Assembly (NCBI GenBank): GCA_016762975.1 | Contig: JAESUV010000167.1 | Span: 4,036-9,104, forward strand | Length of the DNA stretch: 5,069 nucleotides | DNA from: Gammaproteobacteria bacterium | GTDB taxonomy: Bacteria > Pseudomonadota > Gammaproteobacteria > Pseudomonadales > Pseudohongiellaceae | Direction of reading: 5' to 3' | In this document: in pieces, positions 1-4,841 of the stretch | Numbering within the stretch: the first letter of the stretch is position 1 | How the letters are laid out: the number at the start of each line of letters is the position of its first letter | Notes under the pieces: model-generated | What the model was told of the DNA's origin: nothing | What the model saw: the letters and a program-made list of their open reading frames with translations, nothing else | Databases searched by the model: none | Translations under genes and position numbers: made by a program

Positions 1-198
1 TGCGGCATAGCCAATGTGAATATTGGAACTAGCGGGGCGGAAATTGGCGGAGCCTTTGGTGGAGAGAAAGAAACCGGCGGCGGTAGAGAATCAGGCTCTG
101 ACGCATGGAGGGGCTATATGCGCAGAAGCACTTCAACGCTCAATTACTCTAGTGAGTTGCCATTGGCTCAGGGGATTAAGTTTGATCTTGGGGCTTAA
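1..198 (+). CDS. Aldehyde dehydrogenase, ALDH7 family (C-terminal end, partial)
   Basis: The reading frame is open from base 1 to the TAA at 196-198, so this is the last 65 codons of a gene that starts left of the window. The sequence shows the ALDH7-type ending: GAEIGGAFGGEKETGGGRES followed by GSDAW, then YMRR, and a tail with NYS and LPLAQGIKFD. In this family the glycine-rich GGEKETGGGRESGSDAW block lies near the C-terminus, after the catalytic Cys, which is outside the window. Family members oxidise aldehydes with NAD(P)+, often alpha-aminoadipate semialdehyde (piperideine-6-carboxylate) in lysine breakdown (AmaB-like). The exact substrate cannot be read from this fragment, so I give no symbol. 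Family membership is firm and the lysine role is inference. No clear terminator hairpin follows the stop. Confidence 0.9.
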   Translation, partial: CGIANVNIGTSGAEIGGAFGGEKETGGGRESGSDAWRGYMRRSTSTLNYSSELPLAQGIKFDLGA

Positions 199-462
199 TA
201 AGACCGCTTCCTGAGCAAGCACTTTTCGTGCATCATGAACCAAATCGATACCGCAACTTTACGGCAATTGTACCGATAATTTTCTCGTTCCAGGATCGCC
301 CCAAAAAATCAGAAAAAGCATCAAAGCATTGCTCGGCAAGCTACCACCTCTGGTGTACACCACAAGTAAATCAGACAGCAGCGCAATTTTAGCTCCAGAT
401 TTTGAACGATTAAGTTGTGAGTGACCTCATCTATTTAGTCCTTAAATCGAATTTCTTAGAAC
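199..462. other. Gene-poor spacer between convergent genes
   Basis: These 264 bases separate the stop of the aldehyde dehydrogenase from the stop of the minus-strand hydrolase. I see no ORF with a ribosome binding site and no T-tailed terminator hairpin. A small GCAC/GTGC hairpin near 210-224 lacks a T tract. Two minor items are present. One is a perfect 12-bp palindrome at 351-362. The other is a 35-codon open stretch on the minus strand (340 down to the TGA at 233-235) with protein-like composition (contains FLGRSWNEKIIGTIAVKLRY), which could be the tail of a lost gene. I cannot assign it to a family. Confidence 0.5.
351..362. repeat. Perfect 12-bp palindrome TGGTGTACACCA
   Basis: TGGTGTACACCA equals its own reverse complement. 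It lies in the non-coding spacer between two convergent stops, which is an unusual place for an operator because no gene starts nearby. It could be a protein-binding site left from a lost gene, or chance. Confidence 0.35.
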
Positions 463-1386
463 TTATTTCACTTCCATTGATATGCTACTGATCTCTTTCA
501 AAGCCCTAGTATAAACATCCACCATAGTCGCCACATTGTGAGTTGCGTTAGGTTTTTCAAACAGCTTAGTGCGAGTGCGTTTGACACAGTCATTTCGAAC
601 ACGGCAGAACGACATGAAGAGTGCACGTGTCGAATATACCGGAATCGTAGTGTCGTTGCCCCCCGACAGAAAATATACAGGAGACGCCACCGTTTCTGCG
701 ATACTTCCATAGAGAGAACGCAATGCTGCGAGGCCTCCTATAGCGTCCCCTTGCTTGCCGCAGCGACCACCATTAATGCTCACCATAGCTTTAATGGTGC
801 CGTCGAGTAGGGGCAAGGCATTAATGGAAGCGAATCCTCCGGCAGAGGAGCCGGCCAACACAATATTGTTAGAATCAACGAAACTCAGTCTTCTCAGGTA
901 ATCATGAGCTTGCTGGACATTAATGGCGGCTGCCGAGCCAGCCACACGAAAATCTTGCAACTTGGGTCTATTACAGGGAACTGCTTCATTGTCTGCCCCG
1001 GGTACTCCAAAGTAGCCTTGCCTGACTACCACCGCTAGCGCATACCCACTTTCTACCGTGGCATTGATCAATGCGGTCTGCGGATAATAGGCGTAGTTGC
1101 TGGGCATGCTGAAAGGTCGGCCGTGCTGAAACATCACAAGAGGAAAAGGCCCTTCACCTCCCGGCAGATAAATCATTATCGGTTTGGCAGTTCCATAGCG
1201 TGAAATCACCAACTTGGCAGCAATGCTTGGGCTTGCATCGTGTATACCAATGGGATAGTAAGCGTTCAGACCATCTGCGGCCGGCAATTGAATATCGAGT
1301 CCGGGTTCACAACCGAACAACAAAAGGCTAATTAAAACTATTAGCCAGATCTTTTCCCTAAAATGCTTGGTCGGGAAAATAATCAT
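463..1386 (-). CDS. Secreted alpha/beta-hydrolase lipoprotein (dienelactone hydrolase-like)
   Basis: This 307-residue protein has a lipoprotein signal: basic n-region (K7, R10, K12), hydrophobic core 13-24, and a lipobox L-F-G-C with C26 as the acylated residue. Phe at -2 is atypical. E27 at +2 does not signal inner-membrane retention, so an outer-membrane lipoprotein facing the periplasm or outside is likely. The alpha/beta-hydrolase features are in order: an oxyanion-type HG at 88-89 after a beta-strand (PLVMFQHG), the nucleophile elbow G-S-S-A-G at 179-183 with Ser181, a likely acid Asp245 in GGNDTTIP, and a likely His283 in ATHNVA. The triad spacing fits the dienelactone hydrolase/prolyl-oligopeptidase-like group. 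The substrate is unknown; an ester or peptide bond is expected. Cysteines 138, 209, 261 and 267 could form disulfides. The ATG at 1384-1386 is preceded by AAGGA 11 bases upstream. It appears monocistronic. Confidence 0.85.
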   Translation of the reverse strand: MIIFPTKHFREKIWLIVLISLLLFGCEPGLDIQLPAADGLNAYYPIGIHDASPSIAAKLVISRYGTAKPIMIYLPGGEGPFPLVMFQHGRPFSMPSNYAYYPQTALINATVESGYALAVVVRQGYFGVPGADNEAVPCNRPKLQDFRVAGSAAAINVQQAHDYLRRLSFVDSNNIVLAGSSAGGFASINALPLLDGTIKAMVSINGGRCGKQGDAIGGLAALRSLYGSIAETVASPVYFLSGGNDTTIPVYSTRALFMSFCRVRNDCVKRTRTKLFEKPNATHNVATMVDVYTRALKEISSISMEVK

Positions 1387-1390
1387 TGAT

Positions 1391-1408
1391 GCCTATATCC
1401 TTATAGGC
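1391..1408 (-). promoter_or_regulatory. Hairpin with the Shine-Dalgarno in its loop, upstream of the hydrolase
   Basis: On the minus strand the leader reads GCCTATA-AGGA-TATAGGC, two perfectly complementary 7-base arms around a four-base AGGA loop. The loop is the core of the only plausible ribosome binding site, and the structure ends 4 bases before the ATG (spacer TATAGGCATCA, 11 bases). Folding would constrain access to the ribosome binding site and to the start region. As DNA it is also an 18-bp interrupted palindrome that a repressor could bind. The structure is seen directly; a regulatory role is inference. Confidence 0.5.
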
Positions 1409-1439
1409 CCCTTTGATATTAAGACCCAGCTTGCCGCCG

Positions 1440-1448
1440 AAGATAGCA
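1440..1448 (-). promoter_or_regulatory. Possible extended -10 promoter for the hydrolase
   Basis: The minus strand has TGCTATCTT, an extended -10 (TGn plus TATCTT), about 53 bases before the hydrolase start. No good -35 box is present (TTAGTC with an 18-base spacer is the nearest). Transcription would begin near 1433 and place the hairpin inside the leader. Confidence 0.3.
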
Positions 1449-1498
1449 TGCCGGTGATTGAACGACTAAAGCGCTAGGATACAACGTCTTGCAATACT

Positions 1499-2043
1499 TC
1501 AAGAGCCTATGAGGTCCGTCAAATTATTCAAGGCATTTACACTGGAAATAATCGCAGCTTCTTGCCAACCTTGCAGGTAAGTGAGGTCCTCGCCAGCAAA
1601 CAGAAACGTCCCCTCCGGGATCTGCAGCACAGCGGATGAAGTGGACGTGCTCCAGCCTCCAAGGGTGAAGGGCACCTTGCCCCACGCGACTGAGATGCCG
1701 GAGTGAAAATTCTGTCTGTATTGAGGATGTACTTTTTCACCGGCGGACAATGCGAATTCAATACGCTCGTTAATATTGAGATTTTGGAAATTGCCGGCAT
1801 GGGTTCCGCCAAAAAGATATGAGCCAACAATTATTCCCTGCGCTTGTGCGAACCCGCCAGAGGGATACCAAATCTACAATATCTCAGGGTCAGTCCAGAA
1901 TATCCCCCCATAAATGTCATCGTCAGTTTCCAAATACAAGAAGATTGGAAGTCTATTTTGCTTGGGTTGGCATATTGCATCTGTGATATTTCAATATTGA
2001 CGGCGTTGCTAAAGTCGTTAGGAATGTTACGTAATACACCTGG
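1499..2043 (-). pseudogene. Flavin monoamine oxidase remnant, C-terminal third, frameshifted and nonsense-mutated
   Basis: About 180 codons on the minus strand match the C-terminal region of FAD-dependent monoamine/L-amino-acid oxidases. Read from the 5' side: VLRNIP, MQYANPSKI (1980-1954), WETDDDIYGGIFWTDPEIL, IWYPSGG, HPQYRQNFHSGISVAW, GKVPFTLGGW, and the FAD-contact block FAGEDLTYLQGWQEAA (1600-1553), ending at TGA 1499-1501. Two lesions are visible. A one-base loss near 1930 makes the codons for W and E of the WE pair share a base. A TAG at 1874-1876 interrupts the IL-x-IWYPS stretch where the family has Q (CAG to TAG). The N-terminal Rossmann GxGxxG domain and about two thirds of the protein are missing. 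The gene stops being recognisable at about 2040, next to a transposase remnant. TTG at 1750 would give an 83-residue ORF but is not a real start. Confidence 0.85.
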
Positions 2044-2048
2044 GGGAA

Positions 2049-2168
2049 ATCGAACAAACCAATCTGCGGCGGTCCACGTCCATGTGGTAGTTGGGCGCTA
2101 TTGCTCGATACAGTCTTCGCTTTAAGGTGCTGTAGAATCTTCTCAATAACCACCGGATCTTCCACACA
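2049..2168 (-). mobile_element. IS91-family transposase C-terminal remnant
   Basis: On the minus strand, roughly 40 codons read CVEDPVVIEKILQHLKAK, then LPHGRGPPQIGLFD. This resembles the conserved tail of IS91-type (Y2) transposases, where a xIEDPxVIxxILxHL segment follows the zinc-finger-like C-terminal region and the protein ends in a proline-rich RAPPxxxLFD. The catalytic part and start are absent. The LFD ending runs straight into the monoamine oxidase remnant with no intervening stop, so the element's normal end is lost. Family assignment is from memory of the motif, not a search. The 5' boundary is uncertain, because sequence upstream of 2168 becomes the lectin control region. Confidence 0.65.
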
Positions 2169-2257
2169 AGACGAGCAATATATAGATAATGTGTCAGTAT
2201 TTTTTACATAGAAGAGTTTGCGGGAAAACAATACATTGATTTGTATAAATAAATTAT

Positions 2258-2275
2258 CTGGCTTAAAACTTGCAT
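2258..2275 (+). promoter_or_regulatory. Sigma-54 (-24/-12) promoter of the PEP-CTERM lectin gene
   Basis: CTGGCTTAAAACTTGCAT carries TGGC (2259-2262) and TTGC (2270-2273) separated by exactly 7 bases, the spacing of the RpoN consensus TGGCAC-N5-TTGC, with the key GG and GC dinucleotides intact. Transcription would start near 2285, giving a leader of about 36 bases before the ATG. PEP-CTERM genes are known in several proteobacteria to be controlled by RpoN with the PrsK/PrsR two-component system, which fits. No activator site can be assigned with confidence. ATACA-TTGATT-TGTAT at 2231-2246 is a weak inverted repeat just upstream. Confidence 0.65.
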
Positions 2276-2283
2276 CGATATAG

Positions 2284-2298
2284 AACATATCTTATGTT
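2284..2298 (+). repeat. Inverted repeat AACATA-TCT-TATGTT at the predicted transcript start
   Basis: Two perfect 6-base arms flank a 3-base centre, right at the expected +1 of the lectin promoter and 8 bases before the Shine-Dalgarno. It could be an operator or a weak 5' hairpin. It is AT-rich, so chance is possible. Confidence 0.35.
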
Positions 2299-2306
2299 GA
2301 TGCTGT

Positions 2307-2312
2307 AAGGAG
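2307..2312 (+). promoter_or_regulatory. Strong ribosome binding site for the lectin gene
   Basis: AAGGAG lies 8 bases before the ATG at 2321, near-ideal strength and spacing. This fixes the start codon. Confidence 0.85.
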
Positions 2313-2320
2313 TTTATCCA

Positions 2321-3178
2321 ATGTATTCAAAAATCATTAAAACGACGATGACTAGCTGTGTTGCAGTTGCTGGGCTTGCTTTAGCTAGCCAAAGTGCAAT
2401 GGCGGCCCCCTTCACCTATTCTGATTTTTCAGACACTTCGGAGCTTCAACTCAATGGTTCCGCGGCGGCTCCGCTTGGTCCGAATAATGCGCTACGGCTG
2501 ACAAATAGCACATCACAAAGTGGTAGTGCTTTTCGAACTAATGCAATTGCTTTGAATAGTAATGTTTCATTCAGCACCGCATTTCAGTTCAGGATTAGTG
2601 ATCCTGTCGGGTCTTCAGATAGTGATGGACAAGGCGCTGACGGCCTGGTTTTTGTGGTTCAAACAGTTGCCAATAATGTCGGCGGAAGTGGTGGTGGAAT
2701 TGGTTATCAGGGGATTTCGAATAGTGTAGGTATTGAATTTGATACTTGGAATAACGGTGCTTGGGACGACTATAATGGTAATCACGTAGGCATCAATACA
2801 AACGGAAATATTAACTCCGTCGTGCAGGCGAACATTGGTACTAGTAACCCGGGTCGCTTGAATAACGGCGCTGTCTGGAATGCCTGGGTTGATTATGATG
2901 GCCTAAATAATTTACTTGAAGTGAGGCTATCAGACGGCATTCTTCGTCCAGTCGCATCATTGTTGTCTTACACCGTTGACCTTACTGCAATATTGGGCAG
3001 CACAAATGCATTTGTTGGTTTTACCTCCGGCACGGGGTCGGCAGGTGGGGATCATGATATTCTGAATTGGACATTCTCTGATAGCTTTCAACCTATAGGC
3101 GTACCAGAACCAGCGACAATGGCCTTACTTAGTCTTGGATTAGTTGGCTTAGGGTTGCGTCGTAGGAAAAAAACCTGA
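2321..3178 (+). CDS. PEP-CTERM L-type (legume-lectin-fold) lectin
   Basis: This 285-residue exported protein has three parts. Residues 1-28 are a Sec signal peptide ending SAMA|AP. Residues 30-255 are an L-type lectin domain. Residues 261-285 are a PEP-CTERM signal: VPEP, hydrophobic ATMALLSLGLVGLGL, then RRRKK, the substrate of an exosortase (EpsH/XrtA type) that sorts proteins linked to extracellular polysaccharide. In the lectin domain D107 (GADGLVFVV) corresponds to the conserved sugar-site Asp, and the glycine-rich GGSGGGIGYQG (121-131) to the sugar loop. The metal site is complete: E139, D141, W143, N145, D150 and H155 match concanavalin A E8, D10, Y12, N14, D19 and H24 at identical spacing. 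The family's tail pattern follows (AWVDYDG, SYTVDL, VGFTSGTG, HDILNWTF). It likely binds glycans in the matrix or at the cell surface; the sugar is unknown. No exosortase gene is in the window. It is probably monocistronic. Confidence 0.92.
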   Translation: MYSKIIKTTMTSCVAVAGLALASQSAMAAPFTYSDFSDTSELQLNGSAAAPLGPNNALRLTNSTSQSGSAFRTNAIALNSNVSFSTAFQFRISDPVGSSDSDGQGADGLVFVVQTVANNVGGSGGGIGYQGISNSVGIEFDTWNNGAWDDYNGNHVGINTNGNINSVVQANIGTSNPGRLNNGAVWNAWVDYDGLNNLLEVRLSDGILRPVASLLSYTVDLTAILGSTNAFVGFTSGTGSAGGDHDILNWTFSDSFQPIGVPEPATMALLSLGLVGLGLRRRKKT

Positions 3179-3201
3179 TTCCAAAGCTTTAGGAAATATA
3201 A

Positions 3202-3249
3202 AAGGGATCGCTACGGTTAAAAATCCGTTGCGACCCCTTCGTTTTATTG
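3202..3249. terminator. Rho-independent terminator, usable from both strands
   Basis: A 15-base arm AAGGGATCGCTACGG (3202-3216) and its partner CCGTTGCGACCCCTT (3225-3239) pair with two mismatches around an 8-base loop TTAAAAAT. A T-rich tail (GTTTTATTGTGTTTT) follows on the plus strand, 23 bases after the lectin stop. On the minus strand the hairpin is followed by TTTTATATTT, so it also suits the convergent DUF7282-like remnant. Confidence 0.85.
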
Positions 3250-3260
3250 TGTTTTATACA

Positions 3261-3711
3261 TTATGGCGCAGGAATCGCATGCCCGATCATTGTGCTGCCT
3301 TCAAATACCGCCGTATCCATTACATTGCGATCATCTCCAAACACAAAATCCAGAACCTGATTTTCATTGGCGTCGCGATACAACATTACGATGAACATTT
3401 TTCCCGTTGCCAGCCCCTTATGCACCTTGATGCTGACGTTGGTGTTTGTGCCGTCTTTCAAATAGGTGGATGCTACGTATTTATCACCATTGGACGCGCC
3501 CTCTTCGAAGGGATGGAGCACCAGCCAGCCGTTGCCGTCAATCTTCGGTCAACAAGATTTCACTCTCTGTACCGGGTCCGTTGAGCACCCATGTGGCACT
3601 TACATCCGTCTGCGCTATTGCCGCACCAACCACTCTTTGCAGAAATCGCTCCCATATCATACCCTCGCCCCGAATCAGTGTGCGCCTATCTCCATCCATG
3701 TAAGCTGCCCA
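3261..3711 (-). pseudogene. DUF7282-like protein, frameshifted remnant
   Basis: The minus strand carries a DUF7282-like stretch: DGNGWLVLHPFEEG, then YLKDGTNTNVSIKV, MFIVMLYRDANENQVLDFVF and a tail ending IGHAIPAP before the stop at 3261-3263. Known members share the pattern of a GW/F-VxxH strand, YLxxGTxxNVxV, and MxxxDxNxNxxxDFV. The function of this domain is not established. The 5' part is in another frame: from 3699, MDGDRRTLIRGEG, then DVSATWVLNGPGTESEILL and TED, then TGA at 3538-3540. Removing one base near 3540 joins TED to DGNGW, so a single-base insertion (or two-base loss) splits the gene. A TAA at 3712-3714 ends the open stretch upstream. I see no signal peptide or convincing ribosome binding site, so the true start is unknown. 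A short in-frame ORF from GTG at 3521 is not a real gene. Confidence 0.65.
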
Positions 3712-3817
3712 TTATTCATCCGCACCCGCCGGCAATGAGCCTGCATGCTGCGTACTATATATGGGTGTGCGGCAGCTCTATTCGATTTCCTTGTGCAAAT
3801 ACAACACCTCTATTGGT

Positions 3818-3823
3818 TATACT
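3818..3823 (+). promoter_or_regulatory. Possible -10 box (TATACT) for the SnoaL-like operon
   Basis: TATACT lies 74 bases before the ATG at 3898 in the only clear intergenic stretch ahead of the two-gene unit. TTGTGC at 3791 resembles a -35 but the 21-base spacer is too long, so support is weak. Otherwise 3715-3885 shows no gene. Confidence 0.25.
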
Positions 3824-3897
3824 GATTACAAGGGTATTTTTGAGGTAAAAGCTAGTAGACTCTTTTACTCTCTGCTCACTGATTCAGGAAAAATCCA

Positions 3898-4362
3898 ATG
3901 TTAAAGCACGCCTTGTTAGTCCTGTCACTATCCTTCGGCCTAATCCCAGCTGCCTATGCTAGCGACGTCTATCGAGACTGCATAAATTTAGTTACTGACT
4001 ACGCCTACCACCGCGATAGATTCGATGCGACTGAATTCGCGAATCTCTTTACGGAAGACGCATCATTGAGCGTTGGTAGCCAGACATGGGAAGGTCGCGA
4101 CAATATTCGCGCGCGAATAGAAGGCTTGGATAAGAGCGGGTCTATTCGACACCTGATGAGTACGATTCGCATTGAGCCTATCGATGAACTGCATGCCTCC
4201 GGCGTAAGTTATGCAACTATCTATACGTCAGCTGCAGGATCAAACTCAATAGAAGGTTTCGCGATCATTGGCGAATATCATGACAACTTCGTGCTAACAG
4301 ATGATGGCTGGAAAATAAGCAAACGCGAGCTGAAGTCTGTTTTTTCTTATGAAGACAAGTAG
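3898..4362 (+). CDS. Exported SnoaL/NTF2-like domain protein
   Basis: This 154-residue protein starts at an ATG preceded by AGGAA (3886-3890) at 7 bases. Residues 1-21 form a Sec signal peptide with cleavage at AYA|S. The mature 133 residues match a single SnoaL-like (NTF2 cone) domain: an N-terminal helix (CINLVTDYAYHRDRFDATEF), then FANLFTEDASL (48-57), W-E-G-R-DNIRARI (64-74), the RHLMST strand with H85 (84-89), a long strand GVSYATIYTS (102-111), and a final GWKISKREL strand (137-145). Members act as polyketide cyclases, dehydratases or small-ligand binders. D34, Y35, D40 and H85 lie where catalytic residues sit in scytalone-dehydratase-like members, so a dehydratase or isomerase role is possible but unproven. 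Export to the periplasm is unusual for SnoaL-like proteins. The next gene begins 36 bases downstream, probably in the same operon. Confidence 0.82.
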   Translation: MLKHALLVLSLSFGLIPAAYASDVYRDCINLVTDYAYHRDRFDATEFANLFTEDASLSVGSQTWEGRDNIRARIEGLDKSGSIRHLMSTIRIEPIDELHASGVSYATIYTSAAGSNSIEGFAIIGEYHDNFVLTDDGWKISKRELKSVFSYEDK

Positions 4363-4383
4363 CTTGCTTCAGATTTTACAGTT

Positions 4384-4388
4384 AGGAG
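4384..4388 (+). promoter_or_regulatory. Ribosome binding site of the second operon gene
   Basis: AGGAG lies 10 bases before the ATG at 4399. It lies in the 36-base gap after the SnoaL-like gene, which shows no promoter or terminator, and supports co-transcription. Confidence 0.7.
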
Positions 4389-4398
4389 ATAACACGGA

Positions 4399-4836
4399 AT
4401 GGCTCACTACTTTTCCGTCCCTTTAATCTTAGGCTTTTGCTTAGCAAGTGCCCAAGGCGCAGAAGATGAGTTCGCGCTCCTCAAGATCGACGGCAACCTC
4501 ATTGGGCCTATAGAATCTATTGACCACAGAATGGACGATGCGCACCAAGCCACTCGACTCATTAGCGCGTATCACCAATTGCTCAGCGCAGCAGTGCAGG
4601 CGGAGGTCGCATTACTTCACGAACAAATACTGAAATTTATACCTGGATTCGAAGTGGCCTATACAGCCGCCGATAGCGCGGAATTTTCCCATCTCATGAG
4701 CGAGATAGATCTACGCTTAGCCGCTATTCAAGACGTCCATGCACAGGAATACAAACAAGGCGTAGTAGGTTTGTTAACAGAAGCCTACCTACTGATACTG
4801 CCTACTTTCGGCGACGAACGTCGACTGGAAAGATAG
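4399..4836 (+). CDS. Small exported helical protein of unknown function
   Basis: I do not recognise this 145-residue protein. It has an apparent signal peptide at 1-21 (hydrophobic VPLILGFCLASA, cleavage near AQG|A), so the mature protein of about 124 residues should be periplasmic or secreted. The rest is rich in A, L, E and H with few prolines and reads as long amphipathic helices: 46-82 (DDAHQATRLISAYHQLLSAA onward) and 92-133. It carries several His and acidic residues (H43, H49, H59, H74, H98, H114), but no known metal motif. There are no cysteines in the mature part. It lies 36 bases behind the SnoaL-like gene with its own good ribosome binding site, so it is probably co-expressed and may be its partner. 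The TAG stop ends 5 bp before the stop of the convergent gene. Confidence 0.7.
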   Translation: MAHYFSVPLILGFCLASAQGAEDEFALLKIDGNLIGPIESIDHRMDDAHQATRLISAYHQLLSAAVQAEVALLHEQILKFIPGFEVAYTAADSAEFSHLMSEIDLRLAAIQDVHAQEYKQGVVGLLTEAYLLILPTFGDERRLER

Positions 4837-4841
4837 GAAGT

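Noticed and set aside
23..214. 63-codon plus-strand ORF overlapping the aldehyde dehydrogenase end
   Set aside because: It is in a different frame from the clear ALDH7 C-terminal motif and is a shadow.
538..810. 90-codon plus-strand ORF
   Set aside because: It is a shadow of the hydrolase gene on the opposite strand, with no ribosome binding site and no protein-like motif.
1382..1477. Plus-strand open stretch ending QLAAEDSMPVIERLKR
   Set aside because: It looks slightly protein-like but overlaps the start and leader of the hydrolase, has no start with a ribosome binding site and matches no family I know.
1844..2125. 93-codon plus-strand ORF
   Set aside because: It lies antisense to the monoamine oxidase and transposase remnants and has no recognisable domain.
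1953..2288. 111-codon minus-strand ORF treated as a real gene
   Set aside because: Only its middle (2049-2168) is protein-like, as the transposase remnant. Its N-terminal part lies in the lectin promoter and its C-terminal part reads the oxidase remnant in the wrong frame.
3791..3823. Full sigma-70 promoter TTGTGC...TATACT ahead of the SnoaL-like gene
   Set aside because: The 21-base spacer is too long for a standard promoter, so only the -10-like box was kept at low confidence.
3228..3848. Several overlapping plus-strand ORFs of 85-118 codons
   Set aside because: They are antisense to the DUF7282-like remnant, are rich in C, H, R and S, and one starts inside the terminator hairpin.
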